NCBI GenBank assembly: GCA_900549285.1
Contig: URNW01000004.1
Coordinates: forward strand, 20,669 to 84,668
Source of the DNA: an uncultured Mycoplasmatota bacterium
GTDB taxonomy: Bacteria; Bacillota_I; Bacilli_A; RF39; UBA660
Reading direction: 5' to 3'
Length of the DNA: 64,000 bases
Shown: positions 49,672 to 56,729 of the stretch, piece by piece
Layout: each line of letters begins with the position of its first letter
Position numbering within the stretch: position 1 is the stretch's first letter
Program-made: the position numbers and the translations under genes
The notes under the pieces: model-generated
Databases searched by the model: none
What the model saw: the letters and a program-made list of their open reading frames with translations, nothing else
Told to the model about the DNA's origin: nothing

Positions 49672-51875
49672 TAAAGTTCCTCCTCCTTTAATTGCGATAA
49701 AGCAATTTCTTTATATATTTTACAAGATTTTAAAAGCTCTTTATGCGTACCACTTCCCACTATTTCGCCTTCATTTAAAACAATAATATTATCAGCATTC
49801 ATAATTGTACTAATTCTTTGAGCCACAATTAATACGGTTGCATCTTTAGCATGTTTAAATAAAGCTTTTCTTAGGGCTGCATCTGTTTTAAAATCAAGGG
49901 CACTAAAAGAATCATCAAAAATATATATTTCAGGATTCTTGGCTATGGCTCTAGCTATAGATAAACGTTGTTTTTGCCCTCCGCTGACATTTGTTCCACC
50001 TTGGGAAATTTCACTTTCAAATTTATCTTTTTTCGCATCAATGAATTCTAGAGATTGACTTACTTTAGCAGCATTTAACATTTCTTCTTCGGTTAAATTA
50101 TCATTTCCTAGCATTAGATTTGATTTTATTGTACCACTAAATAACATTCCCTTTTGAGGTACATAGCCAATTCGATTTCTTAGTTCAACTATAGATGATT
50201 CTTTAATGTTGATTCCATCAACATATATTTCACCACTTGTAGCATCAAAAAATCTTGGTATTAGATTCACTAAAGTAGATTTCCCTGATCCTGTCGAACC
50301 AATAAAAGCCGTTGTTGTTCCTGGTGTGGCTTTAAAGCTTATATTCTTTAGCATAGCTTCATCAGCATCTGAATATTTAAAACTTACATTTTTAAATTCT
50401 ACTATACCCTTTTTTTCTTCTTTAAATGCTAAAGGATTCTCTGGTTCAACAATAGAAATCTCCTTTTTTAGAATTTCTCTAATTCTTTTTAGTGATACTA
50501 AAGCTCTTGGCATCATAACTGAAACTAAAGATATCATTAAAAATGACATAATTATTTGCATAGTATAAGTGATAAATGCTAAAAGTGTACCGACTTGAAG
50601 AGTTCCTAAATCAATTTGCTCTGCTCCATACCAAACAATTAAAATACTTATAATATTCATAACAAGCATCATGCTTGGCATCATAATTCCCATTAAACGA
50701 TTTACAAATAGGTTGGTTTTAGTTAATTTGATATTAGCTTTATCAAATCTTTCTTCTTCATATTTTTCTGTTCCAAATGTTCTTATAACTGGCATACCTG
50801 TGATGATTTCTCTAGATACTAAATTCATCTTATCTATTAGTTTTTGCATACTTTTAAACTTTGGCATTGCAAAACCAAATAAAATACCAATTAAAACAAA
50901 AATCAAAATTAAAGCAATTCCAATAATCCAATTTAAAGGATTATCACTTACTTTAATGAATGCTCCAACTCCCATAATAGGAGCAAAAACTACAATTCTA
51001 AGTAACATGATAAAAAACATTTTTATTTGTTCAATGTCATTTGTTGCTCTTGTAATTAAACTGGATGCTCCAAATTCTTTAAATTCAACAGAAGAAAAAG
51101 CCATGATTTTTTTTACAACTTTATTTCTTAAAACATAGCCAATTTTAGAGGCTAATTTGGCAACTAAGAAGCCAACAATAACTGCAATCACCATTCCTAT
51201 TCCTGCAATAGAAAGCATGGTTAATCCTTTATTTATAATATAATTTATTTGATATTGATTCATATCCATACCAATTTCATTGTAAATACTTTTAATTCCA
51301 GAAATAGCATATTGATCTAATACCATATTATCCATACTCTTTATAGATTGCTCAATAGAACTTATTACAGTATTAAAAGTTTCTTCATCTAATTTTAATA
51401 CTTCATCTAAAAGTGTACTTCCCTCTGGTATTTGTAAATTTAAACTTTTAGCGATATTTTCATTATTCGTATAAAGCATGGTTGTAATTAGTAATGGTAC
51501 TTTAATTTCTTCTTCAACTATTTTTCTTTCTTCTTCTGTTAAATCATTTAATAAATACAGATCTTCTTCTTTTATTAACGGATATTGCTTTCCAAGCTCT
51601 TCTAAATCTTGATTACTTAAATTTTCACTTACAAAAAGATCATAACTTGCCATTATAGCTGATGATTCTTTACTAATTTTAGCAATCCCGTTAAACATTT
51701 TGGTTGTAAGTACCTCTGGAAGAGTATTATCAATTCCTCCTTGTTGAATTCCATTATTAATAATATCGGACGTATAACTAGGTAATTCAAGATCACATAG
51801 TGCTTGAACTACTAATAAGGCTATAACCGCAATTATTGGAATTATAAATGTTAAAAATATGTTTTGTTTTTTCAA
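49671..51875 (-). CDS. ABC exporter half-transporter with large external loop and degenerate Walker B
   Basis: 734 residues from a TTG at 51875, which follows GGAGGGATTTTTT. Helix 1 (about 7-29) is followed by an extracytoplasmic insertion of roughly 170 residues before helix 2 (about 215-240), much longer than in usual half-transporters. The nucleotide-binding domain has Walker A GSTGSGKST and signature NVSGGQKQRL, but Walker B reads IYIFDDSFSALD, with Asp replacing the catalytic Glu, and the switch is VAQRIST, with Gln for His. It therefore forms the degenerate site of an asymmetric heterodimer with the next gene. Confidence 0.9.
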   Translation of the reverse strand: MKKQNIFLTFIIPIIAVIALLVVQALCDLELPSYTSDIINNGIQQGGIDNTLPEVLTTKMFNGIAKISKESSAIMASYDLFVSENLSNQDLEELGKQYPLIKEEDLYLLNDLTEEERKIVEEEIKVPLLITTMLYTNNENIAKSLNLQIPEGSTLLDEVLKLDEETFNTVISSIEQSIKSMDNMVLDQYAISGIKSIYNEIGMDMNQYQINYIINKGLTMLSIAGIGMVIAVIVGFLVAKLASKIGYVLRNKVVKKIMAFSSVEFKEFGASSLITRATNDIEQIKMFFIMLLRIVVFAPIMGVGAFIKVSDNPLNWIIGIALILIFVLIGILFGFAMPKFKSMQKLIDKMNLVSREIITGMPVIRTFGTEKYEEERFDKANIKLTKTNLFVNRLMGIMMPSMMLVMNIISILIVWYGAEQIDLGTLQVGTLLAFITYTMQIIMSFLMISLVSVMMPRALVSLKRIREILKKEISIVEPENPLAFKEEKKGIVEFKNVSFKYSDADEAMLKNISFKATPGTTTAFIGSTGSGKSTLVNLIPRFFDATSGEIYVDGINIKESSIVELRNRIGYVPQKGMLFSGTIKSNLMLGNDNLTEEEMLNAAKVSQSLEFIDAKKDKFESEISQGGTNVSGGQKQRLSIARAIAKNPEIYIFDDSFSALDFKTDAALRKALFKHAKDATVLIVAQRISTIMNADNIIVLNEGEIVGSGTHKELLKSCKIYKEIALSQLKEEEL

Positions 51876-51998
51876 AAAAAATCCCTCCAATATATTTTAT
51901 TTGTGGTATGTCTAATTATATCATTAATTCATTTAATTGTTAATTAAAAATTAGTTTTATCTTCGTTTAATATATGTTAAAATTAAAGTGGTGATAAT

Positions 51999-52319
51999 AT
52001 GAAAGATTATATTGATCAATATATTTTAGAACTAGAAAAAAAATTAGATCGTAAAGAGCTTGATAAAACTTTATTAGATGAGGTTTTAATTAAAATTGAT
52101 TTCTTTAATAAAGAAAGAATCATTCACCTTCTTATTACTCTATTTTATGCTTTATTTGCTATTTTATTTATTTGTCATATTAAAGAATCTATCATTTATT
52201 TAATTTTTGCTTTCTTTATGATTTGCTTTTTAATTCCTTATATTATTCATTATTTTCGTTTAGAAGCTCGAGTACAATATCTTTATAAACTTTATGATAA
52301 AATAAAAATTCAGATTTAA
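51999..52319 (+). CDS. Small membrane protein of unknown function
   Basis: 106 residues. An N-terminal charged helix (LELEKKLDRKELDKTLLDEV) is followed by two adjacent membrane helices (about 45-62 and 66-85) and a short basic tail. GGTGATAAT precedes the ATG. It is monocistronic, with a terminator overlapping the stop. I do not recognise a family. Confidence 0.55.
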   Translation: MKDYIDQYILELEKKLDRKELDKTLLDEVLIKIDFFNKERIIHLLITLFYALFAILFICHIKESIIYLIFAFFMICFLIPYIIHYFRLEARVQYLYKLYDKIKIQI

Positions 52320-52331
52320 TCTCTGAATTTT
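52305..52331 (+). terminator. Bidirectional terminator between the small membrane protein gene and HU
   Basis: 10-bp perfect stem AAAATTCAGA (52305-52314) and TCTGAATTTT (52322-52331). Confidence 0.75.
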
Positions 52332-52345
52332 CTTTTACTGCTATA

Positions 52346-52618
52346 TTAGTTTAAAGCATCTTTTAATTTGCTTCCAGCCTTGAATGAAGCTACAGTCTTA
52401 GCAGGAATTTTAATTGCTTCTTTAGTTAAAGGATTAATTCCTTCACGTGCAGCACGTTTTTTAGCACTAAATGTTCCAAAACCAACTAAAGTTACTTTTC
52501 CTTCTTTCTTTAGTCCTGTTTGGATTCCCTCTAATAAAGCATCTAATACGCGTCCTACTTCAGCTTTTGATACTTCAGCTTTAGCAGCAGCAAATTCTAC
52601 TAATTCAGTTCTTGACAT
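52346..52618 (-). CDS. hup: DNA-binding protein HU
   Basis: 90 residues, the standard length. It is a nucleoid-associated histone-like dimer. VTLVGFGTFSAKKRAAREGINP contains the core strand and the basic beta-arm start, and IPAKTVASFKAGSKLKDALN forms the C terminus. It has a good GGGAGG site. A small hairpin, AAGGT-AAAG-ACCTT, lies in the 5' leader about 45 nt before the start. Confidence 0.95.
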   Translation of the reverse strand: MSRTELVEFAAAKAEVSKAEVGRVLDALLEGIQTGLKKEGKVTLVGFGTFSAKKRAAREGINPLTKEAIKIPAKTVASFKAGSKLKDALN

Positions 52619-52684
52619 TAATACTTACCTCCCAACTCAAAAACTAAAATTTATAAGGTCTTTACCTTACATAATAACATTATC

Positions 52685-52715
52685 AAAAAAAGCCCCTAAA
52701 ATCAAGGCTTTTTTT
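52685..52715 (-). terminator. Second terminator downstream of the 296-residue membrane protein gene
   Basis: 10-bp stem AAAAAAAGCC (52685-52694) and GGCTTTTTTT (52706-52715). Confidence 0.6.
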
Positions 52716-52772
52716 ACTTTTTTCTCTAGATTTTTTCTTTAAAAAAACGATTTTACTCAAGTTTGACAAAAT

Positions 52773-52794
52773 AAAAACCTAAAATTAGATTTTT
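52773..52794 (-). terminator. First terminator of the 296-residue membrane protein gene
   Basis: Stem AAAAACCTAA (52773-52782) and TTAGATTTTT (52785-52794), one mismatch, overlapping the stop. Confidence 0.6.
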
Positions 52795-53683
52795 ATTCGC
52801 TCTTTCTTGCTGGTAAATCTATCTTTTTAGGTAATTCTATTTTTTCTTTTGGTACTTCTCTTATTGGTTCCCTTACATAAACAGAACTAAATGTCTCTGG
52901 TTTCTTTACAGGGCTTTTTTCTGTTATTTCATTTATTGGGGTTACTGTAATCTCTTCATATTTTTTACTATCTTTTTCTAGTTCATCTAGTTCTTTGGAA
53001 ATTGATTTTGCTAAAGCATCAAAATCAATATTTGGTACTTTTATTTTTTCTGTTTCTAATTTCTTTGTTGGATTATAATACGTATTAATAACAGGCTCTT
53101 CATTAATTTGTAATTTAGGAGTTTCCTCATTAATTATTGGTTTTATTACAGGCTCTACTACATTATGAACTGGGCTATCATTAATCGGTATTTTAGGTTG
53201 ATCTAATTCTACTTTTTCTACCTCACTATGAACTGGCTCTTCTTTTATTATTGGAACTGGTTCTATTTTTGGGGTATTTATTACTGGCTCTTCAATTCTT
53301 AAATTTTCTACAAATTCATTTTCATTGTTATCATGTTGATTTAAATCATTTGATTCATTTACAGGTGGAACTGGCATAACTGGAGTAATAGGTTCGATTG
53401 GTGTTACCACATTTGGTTCTATTCCTGTTTTTACTGGTTCAACATCTAAGTTTATAGGAGCTACTGGCTCTGGATTTATAGGTATTTCTACTGGTGTAGA
53501 CTTGCTAGTTTCCTTAAATGTATCATTTGCTTCTAATTTTTGCGTTTCTTCTAACTTTCTTTTCTTTTCATCTTTTTTACCAAAAAATAAGACAATTAAA
53601 AACGCTACTACTAAAAATGCAATAACTGCAAATAAACCAATACCAAAATAATTACTACTATATAATTTATCAAGGAAATTCAT
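52793..53683 (-). CDS. Bitopic membrane protein with Pro/Glu/Val-rich repeats
   Basis: 296 residues from the ATG at 53683, after GGTGGTGTCGGG. One membrane helix (about 14-35, GIGLFAVIAFLVVAFLIVLFF) is followed by a KKDEKKRK stop-transfer, which places the long tail in the cytoplasm by the positive-inside rule. The tail is low-complexity, with repeated EPV, PINxEPV and IEPV units, and is likely disordered. A charged helical part, ALAKSISKELDELEKDSKKYEE, lies near residues 205-250. I do not recognise a family. A scaffold role is a guess. Confidence 0.55.
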   Translation of the reverse strand: MNFLDKLYSSNYFGIGLFAVIAFLVVAFLIVLFFGKKDEKKRKLEETQKLEANDTFKETSKSTPVEIPINPEPVAPINLDVEPVKTGIEPNVVTPIEPITPVMPVPPVNESNDLNQHDNNENEFVENLRIEEPVINTPKIEPVPIIKEEPVHSEVEKVELDQPKIPINDSPVHNVVEPVIKPIINEETPKLQINEEPVINTYYNPTKKLETEKIKVPNIDFDALAKSISKELDELEKDSKKYEEITVTPINEITEKSPVKKPETFSSVYVREPIREVPKEKIELPKKIDLPARKSE

Positions 53684-53822
53684 CCCGACACCACCTTTTA
53701 TTCTACTTATTAGTCTATCATATCTATATGCGAAAATCAAGAAAAAATGTAAAGTTTTTTGCTTTACATAACTTTACATTTTAAAATTAATTCTATTTTC
53801 TTTTAGTAACTTTAATTAATAT

Positions 53823-55172
53823 TTAAATTTCATATGGTGTTGAGGAAGTGCCATTTCCACTTTTTATTGTTACATCACTAGCTATATTAATGACTGGGCG
53901 AATGCCAAAATTACTATTTACCCAATAGGTTGCATGGTTACCAAAAAGCCATCCAGATACATTTACTGAAAATACACTAGCACTTCCATTATTAAATTGA
54001 TATGGAGATAATGTCCAATAAGATTGCTGGGTATATAGATAATAGTTTTTATTATTTTCTCCTACCATTCCACCAGCTAAAGCAACCTCATCAGCAGTAA
54101 TTAGTCCAATTGGATATTTTAATGATTTATTACCATTATTACTATTAATTATTGTATATAAATCATCTCTTTGATTGCAGACGATATTTGGAGAAGCATT
54201 ACTATTATTTTGTCCATTATATAATTTGATATATGCCCCATAATATGTTATAGTTTTCCCGTTTCCACCACTAGATATTGTTCCTGTATTGTCTTTATAT
54301 GCAGTTCTATCTGCACAGAAGCCTGCTTCTGTATTAATGTACTCTTCATAACCTTTTAAATTTGTCTCATACCAATTATCCAATACTTGCTTAATTGTAC
54401 TATCATTGATATTTGCGTGGGTTTCTTCATAACTACTACTTCCAGTTTTTCCATACATATATCCGACATAAGCATTATCATTATATAAATTGTTAAATGC
54501 ACTCGTCCCTATTTGTGTACTTTCACCTGTTATTGCTGGTCCACTTTCTTCATTTCCTGAATAGATTAGTCTTATACTTCCATCACCATTAATTCTGATG
54601 ATTCGCCAATAGAATCCTGCAAATTTTACCCAGTTATTGGTTACTGCCCCTCTAAAATAGTAACTTTCTCCCCAGTCATCCTCTGTTTTATATACTCCTT
54701 CATTCGTTGTTGCTACCTGACTAAAATCTGGTGTTCCACTTTTAATTTGATTGTCTCTTTTGATGGCATCTGCTAATAATATTTTTTGCTCATCAAAATA
54801 CAAGTAACATTTTGTTCCTTTCGTAGTCAGAGGTCTTATAGTTAAATTTTTAGTATTCATATCATAAGTGATCGTTATATCTTGTTTTTCTTCCCCTATT
54901 TTGCAATAGCTTTCCTCTTCATTTAGAGTATATCCTGAATCTGGTATTTGATCTGTCTTTGTGTAACTACTACCATCTTCAATATATACACCAATTAAAT
55001 TTGAAGCTGATAGTTCATAGTTGATTATTCCATTTACTAGTGGGATAGATTCTGTATTTTTAAACTTTGCTTTAGTAAACGTAAGTATTATGGTACTAAT
55101 TATTGATACTAATACTACAGCTATTACAATATTTCTTTTTAAATGACTTTTCTTTAAAGTTTCTATTTCCAT
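53823..55172 (-). CDS. Exported protein with Cys-pair module and DUF6273-like domain
   Basis: 449 residues. An N-terminal membrane anchor (about 14-33) leads to a module of about 75 residues: NLIGVYIEDGSSYTKTDQIP, then ESYCKIGEEKQDITITYD, then TKGTKCYLYF. The same module is found in the broken surface gene at 35369-37284. The C-terminal two thirds (about 165-449) resemble the DUF6273-type surface domain: FYWRIIRINGDGSIRLIY, a YWTLSP motif and FGIRPVINI near the end. It is extracytoplasmic and beta-rich. It probably displays the same anchor module with a different head. Function is unknown. Confidence 0.65.
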   Translation of the reverse strand: MEIETLKKSHLKRNIVIAVVLVSIISTIILTFTKAKFKNTESIPLVNGIINYELSASNLIGVYIEDGSSYTKTDQIPDSGYTLNEEESYCKIGEEKQDITITYDMNTKNLTIRPLTTKGTKCYLYFDEQKILLADAIKRDNQIKSGTPDFSQVATTNEGVYKTEDDWGESYYFRGAVTNNWVKFAGFYWRIIRINGDGSIRLIYSGNEESGPAITGESTQIGTSAFNNLYNDNAYVGYMYGKTGSSSYEETHANINDSTIKQVLDNWYETNLKGYEEYINTEAGFCADRTAYKDNTGTISSGGNGKTITYYGAYIKLYNGQNNSNASPNIVCNQRDDLYTIINSNNGNKSLKYPIGLITADEVALAGGMVGENNKNYYLYTQQSYWTLSPYQFNNGSASVFSVNVSGWLFGNHATYWVNSNFGIRPVINIASDVTIKSGNGTSSTPYEI

Positions 55173-55226
55173 ATTATTACTCCTAACATGATGCTAGGCT
55201 TCATTTTAAAATACATTAAGATAATC

Positions 55227-55244
55227 TATCATATATCTATGATA
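55227..55244. promoter_or_regulatory. Candidate operator palindrome in the divergent region
   Basis: TATCATA (55227-55233), 4-nt spacer, TATGATA (55238-55244), a perfect inverted repeat between the surface protein gene and the divergent double-XRE regulator. Confidence 0.35.
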
Positions 55245-55367
55245 ACTTTCCTAGCTTATAGTTAAATTATAAATATAGCTAGATTAAAAGTCAAGAAAAA
55301 TATCGGCATATTAGCCAATAAATATTTTTTCTAATTGATAAATGCGACAATTAAAGCGGTGAATAAT

Positions 55368-55823
55368 ATGAATTATAGTAACAAATTAAGATCAATTAGA
55401 ACCTCTGAACTTTTAAGTCAAGAACAGGTTGCAGAATATTTAAATATAAATAGAAGTACATATAAAGAATATGAATTACAAAATAGTATCATTCCTTCTA
55501 AATATCTAGGAAAACTAAGTAATATTTTAAATGTATCAATTGACTATATATTTAATTTTACTGAAATCAAAAGATATCATGATAATAGCAATAATATCAA
55601 CAAAGAAAAGTCTGGCTCAAGACTCAAAGAAATTAGAAAGGAAAATAAGCTTACTCAAACTAAACTTGCTACCATACTTAATACTACTCAATCAGTTATT
55701 GCTGATTATGAAAAAGGGAGATATTTAATTGCTACACCTTTTCTTTATACCATATGTAAAAAATATCATATTTCTGCTGATTATCTATTAGGAAAAACAG
55801 ATGAGCCAAAATATTTAAAATAA
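55368..55823 (+). CDS. Regulator with two tandem XRE-type HTH domains
   Basis: 151 residues from the ATG at 55368, after GCGGTGAATAAT; an earlier TTG at 55335 has no site. Domain 1 (about 5-62) reads LRSIRTSELLSQEQVAEYLNINRSTYKEYE. Domain 2 (about 82-148) reads LKEIRKENKLTQTKLATILNTTQSVIADYE. Both end with the SxDYLLG/SIDYIF element of Cro/CI-type domains. Two HTH domains in one short chain suggest binding to a bipartite site or as an intramolecular dimer. It is divergent from the DUF6273-like surface gene, a plausible target. Confidence 0.85.
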   Translation: MNYSNKLRSIRTSELLSQEQVAEYLNINRSTYKEYELQNSIIPSKYLGKLSNILNVSIDYIFNFTEIKRYHDNSNNINKEKSGSRLKEIRKENKLTQTKLATILNTTQSVIADYEKGRYLIATPFLYTICKKYHISADYLLGKTDEPKYLK

Positions 55824-55850
55824 TTTTTTATTTTAGTTGTAGTTTATATG

Positions 55851-55878
55851 AAAAAAACACTAACCTCAAGGATAGTGT
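55851..55878 (-). terminator. Intrinsic terminator downstream of yneF
   Basis: Stem ACACTA (55857-55862) and TAGTGT (55873-55878), with CC/GG pairs inside, TTTTTTT on the minus strand, 105 nt past the yneF stop. Confidence 0.6.
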
Positions 55879-55983
55879 CCATTAATAAAATAATCATCAT
55901 CCATTCAGCAAAAAGCACTTATGGATTTAATATAATTCTGATACTTTTTTTCATACTATATTTTTTTTGAATAAATGCTAGTA

Positions 55984-56193
55984 TTACATAAATTTATTCA
56001 TTTCTCTCATCACTTGATTTACTTGTTTTTTACTTGGTTTTCTTCCCATACTTGACATCATTACTTCGATCATTTTTTCATTGATTGGAGGATTTTTCTT
56101 TAAATATTTTTGCATAAAATATTTAGCTAAAAAGAAGCCAATTAGTAAACCAACAATTAAGCCTATTACACACCATAAAATCTGTGCCCACAT
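55984..56193 (-). CDS. yneF: YneF family (UPF0154) small membrane protein
   Basis: 69 residues, typical of the family. One membrane helix (about 5-26, with [17 protein letters not shown]) and the conserved cytoplasmic [34 protein letters not shown] are seen. Function is unknown. It directly follows the sirA-like gene, the same neighbourhood as yneE (sirA)-yneF in Bacillus, which supports both calls. Confidence 0.92.
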   Translation of the reverse strand: MWAQILWCVIGLIVGLLIGFFLAKYFMQKYLKKNPPINEKMIEVMMSSMGRKPSKKQVNQVMREMNKFM

Positions 56194-56236
56194 AAATATT
56201 TCACCTCATTCATATTTTACTATAAAACAATTCTTT

Positions 56237-56656
56237 TTACAAGCGAACTAGTTCATTTAGCCAAAAATAATCTTTGTTTTTAAAATCACATACAAATAAA
56301 TTTTTCATACTATTTAATTCTGTTAAAAAACTTGGTTTTAAGATATTACTTTCTAATAACAAAAATGCTTTATTTACTATTAAACATGAATCTTCAGGAA
56401 TGTATTTATTTTGAATGCGGTGGATATTATGAAATTTAGAATAGAAATCATTACCTTTACATTCATTAAAAATTAGATTATTAATACGACTTTTATCAAA
56501 TGGAGATACAATTTGCATAAATAAATCATAGGCTACACTTACATCACTTGTATCAAAACTATGTATATCTTCCATAGTTTTAAATAAATGATAAGGGTTA
56601 TTTTTCATTAAATTATAAAAGTTTTTATTAATATTAAAAATATAGAATGTACGCAT
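56237..56656 (-). CDS. SirA-like protein (sporulation inhibitor of replication family)
   Basis: 139 residues from the ATG at 56656, following AGGTGATAAAA. The start MRTFYIFNINKNFYNLMKNN and the pattern LFMQIVSPFDKSRINNLIF resemble SirA (Bacillus YneE), which binds DnaA domain I to block replication initiation at the onset of sporulation. Position upstream of yneF matches Bacillus. Identity is low, so a DnaA-controlling role is an inference from position and the N-terminal motif. A TTTGTCGAA, the Spo0A-box consensus, lies 43-51 nt upstream. Confidence 0.55.
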   Translation of the reverse strand: MRTFYIFNINKNFYNLMKNNPYHLFKTMEDIHSFDTSDVSVAYDLFMQIVSPFDKSRINNLIFNECKGNDFYSKFHNIHRIQNKYIPEDSCLIVNKAFLLLESNILKPSFLTELNSMKNLFVCDFKNKDYFWLNELVRL

Positions 56657-56729
56657 TTTTATCACCTGAAATTATCTTAGCATGTTCTTTGGGCGAATTT
56701 TGTCGAATGGTGTAATACTTTAAAAAAAA

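Noticed and set aside
50206..51138. Plus-strand open frames of 120 and 155 codons opposite the ABC exporter
   Set aside because: Both lie wholly inside a well-supported gene, lack ribosome sites and have no recognisable motif.
53340..53520. CRISPR-like or tandem DNA repeats in the Pro/Glu/Val-rich gene
   Set aside because: The repeats are at the peptide level (EPV units), with irregular spacing and varied codons; there are no spacers or direct DNA repeats.
55879..55983. Possible small RNA or the 11-codon frame MKKSIRIILNP in the 3' region of yneF
   Set aside because: There is no promoter with a usable -35 and no ribosome site. The ATCCAT/ATGGAT hairpin is weak, and the stretch is best seen as the yneF 3' UTR before its terminator.
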